From the NCBI GenBank assembly GCA_004154925.1, contig QJNS01000002.1, positions 372,001-436,000 on the forward strand: 64,000 bases of DNA, in the 5' to 3' direction. The notes below the pieces were generated by a model. That model was not told where the DNA came from and ran no database searches. It was given only the letters and a program-made list of their open reading frames with translations. Both the position numbers and the translations under genes were made by a program. Positions 40,539 through 53,540 of the stretch are shown here, piece by piece; the stretch's first letter is position 1; each line of letters opens with the position of its first letter. The DNA is from Monosporascus cannonballus (taxonomy: Eukaryota > Ascomycota > Sordariomycetes > Xylariales).

Positions 40539-41127
40539 TATATTATTTTCGAAATTTTCTTTTTAAAAAAAGTTAATATCTTTAATCGTTACAAATATTA
40601 ACTTTAAAACCTATTTGGTAAGGTCGTTAATATTCTCACGAAAAACGTTGTATTTCTAATTTTTATAAATATACGCCGTAAAATCCCAATTATAAGTTTA
40701 TCTGCTTTGGGTTGCTATTTTAACGGTAGTTGTTAAATAACTGGTTTAAGCGATTTTTTCGGTAACTTTTTCGGAAAATATAAATATAAACGAAAAACCG
40801 CTTAAGGTATTAATTCGTATCGTATAACGGATTCGTCTTTTTGCGTAAAAAGTAATATTAAGTTTTATTCCTTTAATAAGCTATTAAAGATTTTAATTAA
40901 AATCGATATAATTATAAATATTAAACGCGTATTTTTTAAATTAAAATTCGCCTTTAAAACTATTTCAATTTTTAAACCCCTTATAAATAACGGAGGACGT
41001 TAATAATACGATCGCCATAATTATTATCAGCGTATTTCGTTAATTACAATAAATATATAACTTATATCGTTTCAACAGCAATTAATTAATTAATATATAT
41101 CTTAATTAAACGAATGAAATTTTTATG

Positions 41128-41290
41128 TATTAAATATAAAGAATATCAATTATATATTGATTAGTAACTAATTACAGGTGGTTTAAAACGCGCACTGTAC
41201 TTTAAGGTAATCTAAACCCGGAACATATATGTTCCGATCAAAGGGAATTTTCCGTATATAAAGTGCTAAAGTACCCTCTGCTAGCTGACA
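41128..41290 (-). repeat. Copia LTR, right (5' LTR in element orientation)
   Basis: 163 bp, starting TATTAAATATAAAGAATATC and ending CTAGCTGACA. Differences from 28592-28754 are mainly C/T and G/A in both directions, so both LTRs were mutated after insertion. Confidence 0.9.
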
Positions 41291-41377
41291 AAAGCCGTTC
41301 GTTAGAATCAGCCGACTAAAACCAAACTCAAAATAACGGAGAATTTGCCTCATCGTGATCAGGACCCCTTTTTCGAG

Positions 41378-41417
41378 GTTGTGGCTGCGCCTGCGGCGCA
41401 GCCTTCGTAGCTACAAC
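41378..41417. repeat. GC-rich palindrome
   Basis: GGCTGCGCC (41383-41391), a 3-base loop and GGCGCAGCC (41395-41403) form a perfect 9-bp stem, with an outer GTTGT/ACAAC pair (41378-41382 and 41413-41417). A mutated relative of the motif is at 55548-55572 (GTTGTAGCTGTGCTTGCGGC). It lies just outside the copia insertion, in a GC-richer patch of about 240 bases (41291-41530). Confidence 0.75.
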
Positions 41418-44400
41418 TATAGCTTTTGATCAAGAAGTATCTGTCAGAGGTCCAATATATCAGCCAAACTCCTTTAAAAAGAATACCTATAAAAATAGCA
41501 AAACCTCCAAAATAAAGCCTGATAGCAAGTTATGATTTTTTCGTTTTATTTGGTACATTTTTATACAAATTTGCAAAAAGTATTATTATTAATTTTGGCA
41601 ATATATATTAATTACGAAATTCCTTGTATTTTAATTTATATAATTTAACGCAAAAATAAAATTTTTATTTTTTAATATAATAATGGTTTTAATTAATACA
41701 AAATAAATATTATGATAATAAAATTTTTTTTAAAATCCCGATTAATTTATATTATAACCTTTTATTCGTTTTAGGCCAACGTAATAATGATTTAACTTTA
41801 TAAGCCAAAATAATAATATATAGAGTTTAAAATTATTCGTAATAAACACCGAAATATATTCTTTTTTAATTATCTAAATATAAATAATTTATTTAAAAAT
41901 TTAAAATAAATATTTTAACTTTTCGAATATTTAGCTTTTTAAAGCGAAATGTTTATTTTTATCTGATATTTTTACCGGTTTTTTGCTAATATAAACATAA
42001 TTAACCTATATTTTAACATTATATATACGGCCGATGATTGTACAGAAACCTTACGCCGTTAATTTATTTACCTTATATTTAATATTATATTTAATAACTA
42101 AACGCATATTTTACGAAAAAAATAATTTAATACTTTATATAATTCAATTTTCGGAAAACTTAATGTTTTTTTTTATTATTAAAATAAATTTCGGACAATT
42201 CCTAATTATTTAAAATACATTATTAATTAAGTTAACAAAGAAATAACGAAATTTTATATTAATAATTTTATATTTTATTTTTATTTTAATATTTGTAAAT
42301 ATAAAAAAAAGTTTATTTAAAAATATTCGATTATAAAATTACCAAACGATATAACGATATTATTTTTAATTTTAAACAAATATCGAATAATTTTTTCCAA
42401 ATTATTATATGAAATTATATTTTGGAACGACGATATAATTTAGTTCTTATTAACGAAATATATTTATTATTAAAAAATAATTTCGGTTTAAATATATTAA
42501 AATCTGTAACTTACGTTTTATATTTCTTATTTATATATATTAAGTTTTACATATAATAATAATTAATAATACTATAAAGAAAATTACAAAATATGCCGGC
42601 TTTGCGTAAATAGGCGACTTAATTAAATATAGTTATAAGGCGGAAATTTAACATTTTAATATTAATCGTTTCGTAATTAATATTATTATTTTGTTATATT
42701 TAAATATTAACCTTTAAATTAAAAGTATTAAAATATATTAATAATTAATGTATTCGGGTTATTAAGTAATATTGTTTTAATTTAATTTAATAACTTATAT
42801 TTTATTATAATTATTATTTATATTAATAACATGGTAAAAACTATAAGTATCAGTAATTATTTAATTAGAACTATAATAAATTAAAGATATTCATCGAAAA
42901 TTATAAAAAAATTATTATATTTTAAAATTCCGAAATACCTTACGGAAATTAAGTTTACATATATAATAATTTAAAATAATGGGACATTTCTATTCATATT
43001 ATCGTATTTATTTTTATTTTTAAATTTAATATAAATATGCCGGATATTAATTAAATAATATAATAAGATATACCGCAAAAGATTGCGATTAACGATATAT
43101 AATAACGATTTAATTAAATAATTCGTAATTATAAATAATTAAATATAATTATTTATAAATAGATAATTTTTTTGTATTTTACTAAGCATTTAATACGTAT
43201 AAAACCTAATTATTTATTTTAAAAAAAGATAAAAAACGAAAAGAATCTGAGTTTAATAAATTAAAAATTATATTATTTATAAGAATATGAAAGCCGTAAT
43301 AAAAAATAACGTAACGGATTTAGATCATAGGAAAATTAATACGTAATTTATTACGATTAATTTTAATTAAGAGTAAATAATTATCGAATTTTAATATTAA
43401 TTTTCGGCCCGTTAAAATATAACTTTTAAACTTCCGAAATAAAATAATTTTAACTTATAATACCAAATTAAAATAAGGCCTTAATAATATACGTTATTTA
43501 GCGGTAAATATATACATAAAACGATTTTAATATATTTAAAAAAACAGAATTATTATATTAAAAACCACCGTAATAATTTAATTCCGGTTGGACTTTATTA
43601 TAATATATATATACTTAATATTTTCCATGTACCTAAATTTTCAAATTCGAAAATATTTACATCAAAATAACTAATAGCCGGTTCGGTAAAAGGACTTATA
43701 TGGGAAATAATAAAGTTCTGATATAAATAACAAAGGAACGAATTATTTTTATACGGTTATTTGCTTTTAACGGTAAAGGGGCAAAATAAATATTTATTTT
43801 TATTAAATTTAAACGGCTTTTTTTTAATAAGTTTTTAAATAAATTCAATTGAATTATAAGTCTATATTTAATTCAAAATCTAATCGAACTAATTAAGGCG
43901 GTTTCCGGTTTCGATAAATAACAAATTTGAAATATTTTAAAAAAAATGCTTATTTTTTGCATTATATATAATATACGAAAAAACTATATTTTCGATTTTA
44001 TAAAAAATATAATTAACTTTCTGTAAGTAACGGAATTTGCTTAATCGGAAATAAGGGCGTTATATTTTTATGCTATGAACCGATTTATATAGGTTATTGA
44101 TTATTATTACGTTATAAATTTAACAAATATCGGAAAAAATTACAAAATTACTTTAAGTTACGTTCCGTCTTAATTAAAGTATACCGTATACGGTCGTTCG
44201 GTTTAAATTAATAACTAACGGTTTAACGGTAATTCTAACAATTTAAATATTAAACCGGTATATAATTTATATGTTTTTACGATTTGGAATTATATTGTGG
44301 TTATAATAATGCTTATATTTATATACGTAATTTACGATATATGAGGTAATTTTAATTTAAAACCTATTTTATTTTTTTTATTTATAATATTAACGTAAAT

Positions 44401-47400
44401 TTTATCGTTCCTAAATATTTTTAAATTTTCATCCTTATTTTTGTTACCGTATTTATATCTGTATAATTTGTTTAGTTTTATATTATTACCGAAATCACGG
44501 GCGTCGCCAAAACGTAATAATTTATAACTCTGCGTTATAAATAAAATATTGGAAAAAAATAAAATAATAATTTTAATCGAAATTGAAAAATTATCCATTA
44601 AAAATAAAAGGTATTTATCACATAATAATATTAATAGCAAATTAAAGAATAATCGTAATATTAAGTTAAAAAATGAAAAACGAAAGTGTGCCGGTTTTAA
44701 TTAAGGCCGATAATAAAAAATGTATTTGGTTTCGCTGCAGCGTTATATTTATAAAACGCAATAATTATAAATATTTATGTAATATTAATTAAAATTATTA
44801 ATATATTATTTATTTATTAAATTTATTATTTTTATCAATTTTTAATTCGCTAAAGTTTATATAAAATATTAATTGTTTTAATTCGAATTAATTATATGCC
44901 GTAATAAATATATAATAAATTTTTTTAATTAGGAAAATTAACGGAATTTTATATTACGTCATTCCAATTGTAATTTATTACAATTAGCAATAAATTATTC
45001 TTTTATTTTAAAATCCTTAATTTATAGCGTTAAATTAAAAATTTTCAAATTTTATTTTTTATTTTTTTTAATTTATCGTATTAGTTTTTAAAAGGTTCTT
45101 ATTTTTTTTAACTGTTACAGTACTTCAATTCTGGACGAATAATTAAAATACAAAATGGATTATATAAGTAAATAAATAATATAAATAATTTTTCGTTAAT
45201 ATTAGGAAAATTAGTTTTTCGCTATTAATATATTTATTCCGGCGTTCAGGTTTTTTTAAATATTAATTTACAATATATTTAATTCCGGGTTTATAATAAA
45301 TTTTAATTAATTACGTTTTATAATTTTGTTTTTATGCCATTGAAATTAATATTTATTAACGTACGGTTCTAATTACTATTTTTCGAAACCGTTTATATAT
45401 CTTGTTATTATTTTATTTGAAGTTTTACTAATTATTTCTTTTTCGAATTAGAGTTTTTTGGTTTTTTTAGTAACGGTTGACGGCCGGAATTAATTTGTTT
45501 TCGCCGTATTTTCCCTTTATCGGCGTAATTAAATCCTTAATCAATTCTCAGAATTTCTTTATTTCTTTTTTGGTTGATTTTATGAATTTCCTTATATTAA
45601 AATTTTATATAAATATAATAATAATTAGATATTCCTAGGAACTGCCGAAATTTTTAATATTAATACCGAATATACAGCGGTACTTAAAAAATTTAATTTT
45701 TATTTGAAATTATTTATTCAGTAATTAATTACATATAATTACGGATTCTCCTTTCGTTTGTTATTATAAAAATAATATTTATATAATATATATCATAAGA
45801 TATATTGCAATTTTATATTTCTTTTATCGGAATCATAGAATTACTATATTTTTAATATTATTTACATTATGCAAATCGTTATAAATTATATATTCTCGAA
45901 AACATTTAACCGCTTAAATTATATAATGTTTAAACAAATATACGCCGATTAAATATATAATATAAACGATATTTATATTACGGTTTTAAAAACTTATTTT
46001 TTGATAATTTCTATTATTTGTAGGAATAACTTTATTATTATATTTTGATATAAAAAACGAATAATATTATATACCATTTCATTATTTCCTTAACGTTTAA
46101 TAAAAACAAAATTTAAAAGTTTTTAAAATATATAAATATATTTTTTATTAATATGTTTTATATTATATAAATATAATCAAACTTTCGGAATATTTATTTA
46201 AATATTATTTCGAAAGTATCATATATAAAATATATATTAATATATGTATAACGGTAAACAGTTTATATGTTTTGGTATATAGTAATAAAATTTATTTTTC
46301 AAAACCTTTATAATATTAAAATTATATTAAATAAGCGTTTAATTTGAAAAAATAGTATGTATAATAAGAAATAAAATACGAAATATAATGCTGTAATTAA
46401 TATAATTCGTATTAAAAATTCATTTGATACCGTTACGATTTTTATATACGTTTTAATTTTTTATTAAATCGTTATATATTTTCCAAATACAATTATTATA
46501 TTTTATTTTATTAAATGGCGGGAATATTATTATAATAATTGCATAATATTAAATATATATAAATAAATAATTAAATTTAGGAAATTTACAGATATTATAA
46601 ATTTATCGATATAAATTCAGTTTAACTAAAACTAAAACTATAAATACAAAATGTAAAATATAATAAATAAAATAACGTTTTTATATTAAATAATTACATA
46701 ATATAATATTAATATTAATAAAAAATATATAAGAATCTTTATTATACGAATAAAGTTTACGAATAATTAATAGATTATGAAAATAATTTAAAATAATATA
46801 TATAGTTAAAATTAAAATATATATAAATTTCAGGATTATATAATTGTAAATATAGAAATTATTAGATTTATATAAGTTATTAAATATAAATAAAAGAATT
46901 AATGTTATTTTCTAACCAAATAATAATATAAAAGAACAGAATTTAAGAATTATATGAATATTATATAAACTTTATATTTTATTATGAATTTATTAATGTA
47001 ATTCATAGATTTATTTTGATTAAATATATATTACTTATAATTATTATAATTATTTACTATATAATTAATATTATTTATTGAATTATAATATTTTATAATT
47101 TTAAATATTTATTATATTTTTATATATAAAAATACATTATATATAATATAATAATTATTAATTAATTTCCTTATTTAATATCTGAAATCGATATTATAAT
47201 GTATACCTTTATATATTTTACAATATTATAAGGCGTAAATAAATTCCTTGCCGATATAATTAAATTAGTTTTTATTATAATTTTTAATAATATATTTCGA
47301 ATAAACACAAAAAACATTATTTGCACAATTAAAGGAATTAAATTCGTTAATAATATTTTCAAAAAATAATTTGCTTTTAACAAGTAACTTGAAAAATAAA

Positions 47401-50400
47401 TAATACAATTTCGAATTAAAAAATAACCGAAACCGATATTAAAATAATTTGCCAAAAGGTAAAACCGACGGCGTAATCCTGATTAAAGTATTTTTATATT
47501 AACTAAGTAATATTCCATTATTTCAAAATATAAGATATTTTTTACGCAAAATATATATTGAATATAATTAAGTTCAAATCTTAGTTATATACTATAAAGT
47601 TATATTAATATAACGGAAAAATAAAAAAATAAGTATTTTACTTTTTAGTGTTAATACGAATATATATTTATTAAAAAAATTTTATAATTATTAAAATTTT
47701 ACAAATCCGGTAATGTTACGAAAAAAATATATTATAAATAAGATTTTTTATTACGGAAAAATACAGTATTTATATAAGTATTAAATATTAATAATATAGT
47801 TCGGGATATTTTTTATAATAATAATTAGTAGCACAAAATTTACGTTAGAACGGATTATACCGGCCTTATAAATTATTAAATTATTAAATTAATGGCGGAT
47901 TTTCGATTAAAGACGGTTTTTATACCTTAACGAAAATTTATATAAATTAGGAATTATATAAATAATGCGAAAAAAGTTTATAATTTTATAAACCAAATTA
48001 TTTCAAAGATAGATATAATAAAACTATTTTATAAATATTACAATTTATAAAATTATATAAGTAATAAATATGTACATTACGTATACAAATATAGCAAAAA
48101 TTATTTATATGTAATTCCCAAATATTTAACATTATTATAAAATGCGAATAGAATTTCTTAAAAAACTTTTAACGGAAATATTACGCTTAAAACGAATAAC
48201 ATTTTAAAACCCGAAAACGTAAAAAGAATTATTGATATATAAGTTATAATAACCCGCGAAAAGAGGAAAAATAAAGGGGAAAAATTTCAAAAACTATTTA
48301 AAAATAATAATTAATAAGTTAATTATAAATAAAATATACAGTTTAATCGGAAATGATATATTATATTTAATTATAAATAATAGAATATTTTTGTATAACT
48401 TATTTAAGAAAGAAATAATTAAACGGGATATAATTAATTGAAATTATATAAATTATAAATTCAATTATTTATATTAATTTTATTAATAATTATATTAATA
48501 ATTATATTATAAAATATTGATTTTTTATTTAAAATGTATTATTAAAAATAAGTAAATTATAATAATACGATAAATAAATGCTTAGAGCAATATATAAAGT
48601 AATTTCGAAATTAATCATGTAACCTCATATAAATAATAAAATTATATTAATATTAAAATTATAATTTAAATATTATATTATTTATATTAAAATATATTAT
48701 AAAATAATAAAAAAATAAAAAATCAAATTAATAATTTGTTTTCGTCCAATAAATTCTTATTTTCCTTATCCGACGCCGATGATAACGATAATAAATTATT
48801 TTACTTAAAATTATTAATTTAATTATTAATAATGTATATTATATAGTTATAAATTTTTTCCGTATATAAAATATTACGATTATTGTAAAGCAAATTATTT
48901 TTAACGAATTCGAAATTAAAAGTTTTGCGTATAATTATATTAAAACTATTTATAAATTAATTTTAAGTTTTTAACGTAGTTAGCTAATTAAGTTTATTTA
49001 TTTTATTAATAATAAATACGGTCTTATTAAAATTAATAAATTTGGTTTTTGTAATTTTACGGCTCATAATTAAAATATTTTTAAATTTTTAATTACTATT
49101 TTTAATTTAAAAGAAATAATTTTTAATAAATTAAAAATTCCGAAATAAAAAATATATATATTTAAAGATTTTGTTACGAAAATTGCGAATTACGTTATAT
49201 TTATTTTATAAAAATATATAATAAATATAAAATTTACGTTAAAAAATATATAATAATTAATTAAAAACATATTTTAAAAAAATAATATTAATATTTTATA
49301 TATTATTTTTCGACCGGCGGAATTCGTTAATAAGTCATAAATTATAATATTTATTTTTTCGATTAAATATTTTCATTTTTTTTAAAAAAAAATCTTATTA
49401 AAATTAAATTTAAAACTAAAATTGAATTATTAAAAATTTGATTTAATATTATAAAACGTAACATTTAATTAAAGTAACATGTTGTTTTGCTGTAATTAAA
49501 TTAACCGGTTTTACAAAAAATAATATTAATATTAATAATTTAATATAATTAACATTATTATATTATATAATATAATAAAAAATAATACTAAGTTGTAATT
49601 TTTAATTAATAAAAATAATAGCGATTAATAATTAATTATTATATTTAATAAGATTAAAAAAACTCTTATTTGATAAAATATTAATTATATAAAATAAATA
49701 TTTTAATTTTATAATTATAATATAAAAACATTGTATTTGATACATTTTAATTAAAATTATATTACTTAATTAATGATATAAATATATTATATTTATATAT
49801 TAAAAAGTTATTTACGAAGTATTTAAGAAAGTATTTATATTATTAAGTAATATACTATTAAAAAATAAAAAGAGACAGTTTTCGCGGAAAAATCCTTATT
49901 TAGTAATATATTTTAATTAAAATCCCGTAATATCTTTTTAATTTGTCCGGCCTAACCAAAATATTTAAAAATTATATTATACGTAATAAATTTAAATCCG
50001 GTAACAGTACACCGAAAATATATATATTTTACAAATTTGGTAAATTTAATTTTTTAAAAATAATTTTTAATCGAAATATTCCACAAAATTCCATCTATAT
50101 TAAATATTTTTATTATAAATAATTCATATTAAATACGTAACTTTTATAAATATAATGCAAATATATAAATATTATATATGTAAAGGATAACGAATTTGAA
50201 AAAAATATAATTTCGGTAATTTTTAATTTAATTATATTATTGTATTTAAAAATTAATAATTCATTTCTAAAATTATTTATATTTTATGTGTCTCGGTTAT
50301 ATTATAAAGCTAATTAAAACGTATAATTATAAATAGAAAATATATTAGGCAATATTAAATATTATTGTAAGATTTTATAAAATCATTTTATTTTATAATA

Positions 50401-51454
50401 TTAATTATATTAAAATATAAATTATTATAATAATTTTTAAAAATTATAATTATAATAATAAACAAAATAATAATAATATTTTGTATAACAGTATTATGTT
50501 AAAATATAATATTATTTTATCGGATTTAAATACAATTTATAATTTATTTTAATTAAAACTATATTATTATAAAAAGATTAATATATTTATTTTAGTTCTT
50601 TTTATTAATTAAATTATATTTTTATTTAATATTGAATGAGTTTTGTAAATATTAAACTTTTTAATATATTAATATTATTCCGCAAAAAATTTAAAAATAA
50701 TAAAAATTTGGGTAACAAATAAAGTAAATAATTATTGTTAATTTTAAAATCTTATTTTAATTATAAAAATTAAATGTATAAAAAAAATAAAAATATCCGG
50801 ATTATTATTATTATAAAATGATTCTGTTTTTTATTTTATATTATATAAGTTTTTTTTCAAAATATATAAATATTTAATTTGAAAATTTAAATTAACTAAA
50901 AATAAATATTTTTATAAAACATTAATATTCGTTTAAAATAATATAAATCATATTAATTTCGAATAATAATTTTTTTGCTACATAATAAAATTTAAATTTT
51001 TTATCGAAAATTATAAATTTTCTATATAATATTTTATAATATTTATATATAATAAAATTTTAATTAATAAAAATTAAAAACTTTTGTTAATTTTTATATA
51101 TTCATAATTAAGTATATATATTTTTTTAATATATTAATTAATTTTTTAATCCGAATAATTAAATTAATAATTCGGCTTAAACTTTTATATAAAACTTTAT
51201 TATAAAAAAAGGTTTTAAACGTTATATTTGTTTTTTTATATTAATATTAAAAATTTAAAATATATATACGTATATTTTGTTTTAAGGATATTATGTAATA
51301 AAATTAAAAAATTCGAATTTATCGTATTTTAAAAAAATAATAATAACGTAACGGTTTCGGGTTATAATTATTATATATATTAAAATTTAAAAATAATAAA
51401 TAAATTTTAATTAAAATTATTATAATATTAATAATAAGTTATAACTAAAGTAAT

Positions 51455-51494
<40 letters not shown>
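51455..51494. repeat. (TA)n microsatellite
   Basis: Alternating TA with one AAA interruption, close to the end of the AT-rich desert. Similar short TA runs occur at 60831-60851 and 60867-60893. Confidence 0.85.
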
Positions 51495-51498
<4 letters not shown>

Positions 51499-51590
51499 AA
51501 AACATATTATTATTAAATTATTACGAATTTTGAATTTTTTAAACAAGCAAATATATTAAATAAAGCCGTTTTTACGTAATTATAACTTGG

Positions 51591-51846
51591 GCCTTGCTGG
51601 CTCGTTACGGAAATTTGGGATTTGATTGGTTAATATTTAGCGTTATGGAGCGGTACTTGAGTAACTTTGAAGAAATTGGGAAAACGAGCCAGGGAGGCCT
51701 GAGCTAGCTGAGGTAACGGAGAATTCAGTTTCATCAAATTCATTAGCGTTTGCTGAACGACAAGGTTGGCACGAGCCACAAATATCAGCTGCTAAAGCGT
51801 CCCGAACACCACCTAAGGGTAATTCATTAGGGTGGGTTCCAGGTTA
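51591..51846 (-). mobile_element. hAT-like non-coding repeat (uninterrupted copy)
   Basis: The reverse complement of 51750-51846 matches 23868-23891 plus 25200-25270, including AATTACCC, GTTCGGGAC, TTTGTGGC-like and TTCAGCAAAC words. The left part holds an imperfect 15-bp inverted pair (GGCCTTGCTGGCTCG at 51591-51605 and CGAGCCAGGGAGGCC at 51684-51698). It marks the AT-to-GC composition change. No coding frame and no clear target duplication were found. The hAT assignment is tentative. Confidence 0.5.
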
Positions 51847-52923
51847 GTGCCTTAAATGCCACACGAAAGCTACTGCACAAATGAAGTTAACCACTTAACG
51901 CACGTGTGGCATAGCTTTTACTGATTGGCTCAGGAGGCTGGCCAAGGCTAATCTAAATCAAGCCTGTCCAATGATAAGGACTTGTTAAAACCACCCCCGA
52001 ATGTGTGCGACTCATCTGACAGGCATCAGTTAACGGGACCGCCTGATTGCTCCGTTTCAAGAACTTAAAAACCCAGAGAATCCGTCACTATCCGTTAGCA
52101 TCCGTTTTCTGCCGGACCCACCATGATATAATTCATTATACCAAATCATCCCAGCCTAGCGGACGAAACGGGGAGCAATAAAAAAGATGCATCATAATAT
52201 TTCCCGACATTTCGCTTTTAATGATGCGATCAGCCTGGAAGCGACCTCATTCTGCAAAGTCACTAGAAATTCATCGGGTTGGTAGTCACGTAGCCGTGTC
52301 TACTTTTAGCGTCGCTCTTTGGCATGGAGGATGCCATTTCTGGATCCCAAAACCTCCAGTCTTGGAGGCCCCTATACCAAGTAGGCATCATTTATATGCA
52401 AACTCCTGGCCGCGACCGCGTCCTTCTCGATGATAAATTATATCGGCGTAATCACCCGCGACGCCACCGTTGTGAAAAGGGACAATTGCAAAGGTGGTAG
52501 TGCATCAAAGGCCCCCATGTATGTTCCACACGAGATTGATTGATGACGGGCGATTATTGATGGACGGTGCGCAGCAACCGACATGGACATCGAGAAACAT
52601 AGATGGACTACTGTGGAGAAGATTGGATGCAAGCCTACTTCTTCCCCACGTACGGCTTCTGGCTTGCCTGGAACTGGTTGGCAAGCGGCGTCTCTCTTCA
52701 AGAGTATCTGATATGCTTGGGGCGGGACCCTCATCCCTATAGCTGGGAGGGGACCGAGGATTAGAGCTAGTCTCCCGACTGGAGGGGGCGAGTGTCAGCT
52801 TTGGCAGAATCAAGGGACGATACTGCAGTATAGCAAAGAGGGAAAGGGACACGACATACATACGACTTGTGTTCTGTTTTTTAGGCCCTGTTCCCAATCC
52901 TATCTTATATATGTCGTAATTAA
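51847..52923. other. Normal-composition intergenic DNA, no gene called
   Basis: The composition is balanced and RIP signs are absent. It contains an inverted pair ATGCCACACG (51856-51865) / CGTGTGGCAT (51903-51912) with a GTTAACCACTTAAC palindrome between them. Open frames of 70-156 codons (52221-52433, 52438-52734, 52494-52742, 52505-52975) overlap one another on both strands and lack domains, a signal or codon-level support. 52740-52923 would serve as 3' untranslated region of the neighbouring minus-strand gene. Confidence 0.5.
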
Positions 52924-53406
52924 CTATACTACCGCGTACGCATATGCAAGCCAAGCCATGCCTATGCATCCCCATGTAAGGCTGGAAGGGGTCACGTGAA
53001 GAGCAACCGACTCAGCATTCGACTCAGCATCCGACTCGGAGCTAGTGGTTGAGGGACTTGGCTGCGTATGCAGTGTTGACTGGGTCGTGGTGGTGGCTGT
53101 GGAGGTGCGAAAGCCAGCACGAGGAGTAGAGTCATCAGCCGTGGGTTCCCCGGTTGCTACTATCAGAGTAGTCATCGTCCCAGTGGGCTGGTAGAATATG
53201 GATATTATAGACGTCGTATCCACGTAAGATATGCCGGCGTTGATAGGCTTCCACGGCTTAAGGCCAAGTATTGAACTCGCCGTCGTCTCCGGATGAGCCA
53301 TGAACAAAGTGGTTGATGTCCCGTTTAATCTGATCCATAGTGCCTCAGCGTTTGCGACCGCAACCCATTCCAGTGCCAGAGCAGCAAACCGTGTGAAGAA
53401 GTGCAT
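52924..53406 (-). CDS. Small Ser/Thr-rich secreted, possibly GPI-anchored protein
   Basis: The ATG at 53406 gives 160 residues; a GTG two codons upstream is not used as a start in fungi. Residues 1-20 (MHFFTRFAALALEWVAVANA) resemble a signal peptide with an AxA-type cleavage site, although a Glu in the hydrophobic core is unusual. The middle part has a LGLKPWKPINA segment. Residues about 85-135 are dense in Ser/Thr/Pro, as in O-glycosylated wall proteins. The last 16 residues (WGCIGMAWLAYAYAVV) are hydrophobic and follow small residues, as for a GPI attachment signal. Only one Cys is present. The upstream sequence is pyrimidine-rich on this strand, as is common in fungal promoters. I recognise no family. 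It lies in a 3-kb island between RIP-mutated blocks, a setting typical of fast-evolving secreted proteins. No intron is needed, but one cannot be excluded. Confidence 0.55.
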   Translation of the reverse strand: MHFFTRFAALALEWVAVANAEALWIRLNGTSTTLFMAHPETTASSILGLKPWKPINAGISYVDTTSIISIFYQPTGTMTTLIVATGEPTADDSTPRAGFRTSTATTTTQSTLHTQPSPSTTSSESDAESNAESVALHVTPSSLTWGCIGMAWLAYAYAVV

Positions 53407-53439
53407 GCTCACGGGGGAGCTGGGTGGGGAAAGAAGTCG

Positions 53440-53540
53440 ATTGAATATGGATCTCGATGATATATCGTTACAAGAGATGGGCTTATCGCGAAGGAAAAGG
53501 AAGATAGATTTAATGAAGATAGAGGAGATTCAATAGGGAC
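53440..53540 (-). promoter_or_regulatory. Pyrimidine-rich leader/promoter of the secreted-protein gene
   Basis: On the minus strand the 130 bases before the ATG contain repeated CT-rich tracts (for example CTTCCTTTTCCTTCG, CTTTCCCCACCCAGCTCCCC). Such tracts are common just upstream of transcription starts in filamentous fungi. No clear TATA box is placed. Confidence 0.35.

Larger units (their letters stand above)
28592..41290 (-). mobile_element. Ty1/copia retrotransposon split by two later insertions
   Basis: Identical-length 163-bp LTRs (28592-28754 and 41128-41290) have flanks GAAGC (28587-28591) and AAAGC (41291-41295), a target duplication with one G-to-A difference. Minus-strand translation gives a copia RNase H (28755-29522) and the C-terminal half of a copia RT (36278-36640). 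Between them sits gypsy element C, and a MITE lies at 40085-40538. Without both guests the element is about 5.5 kb, normal for fungal copia. 36720-41127 should hold the rest of RT, integrase, protease and gag. I recognise only a basic zinc-knuckle-like stretch near 39540-39600. Confidence 0.88.
41291..51580. other. 10-kb extremely AT-rich desert, unassigned
   Basis: Apart from the first 240 bases, this is the most AT-biased part of the window, with long A/T runs and residual CG pairs. Open frames at 44332-44640 (102 codons) and 47171-47455 (94 codons) on the minus strand are Ile/Lys/Asn-rich, without motifs. Charged, Lys-rich minus-strand translation around 45470-45600 hints at an old retroelement gag, but this is weak. 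I found no LTR pairs or inverted ends. It is most likely RIP-ruined transposons beyond recognition by eye. Confidence 0.5.

Noticed and set aside
44332..44640. 102-codon minus-strand frame in the desert
   Set aside because: The composition is Ile/Lys/Asn/Leu-rich as expected by chance in AT-rich DNA; no homologous signature was recognised.
47171..47455. 94-codon hydrophobic minus-strand frame
   Set aside because: It is Ile/Phe-rich by base composition; membrane-like character alone is not evidence in DNA of this kind.
52505..52975. 156-codon minus-strand frame overlapping the secreted-protein gene
   Set aside because: It overlaps the end of the better-supported gene in another frame, has no domain, signal or conserved pattern, and competes with open frames on the other strand.
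53300..53536. 78-codon plus-strand frame over the 5' end of the secreted-protein gene
   Set aside because: It is antisense to a frame with a coherent signal-peptide and leader structure and has no features of its own.
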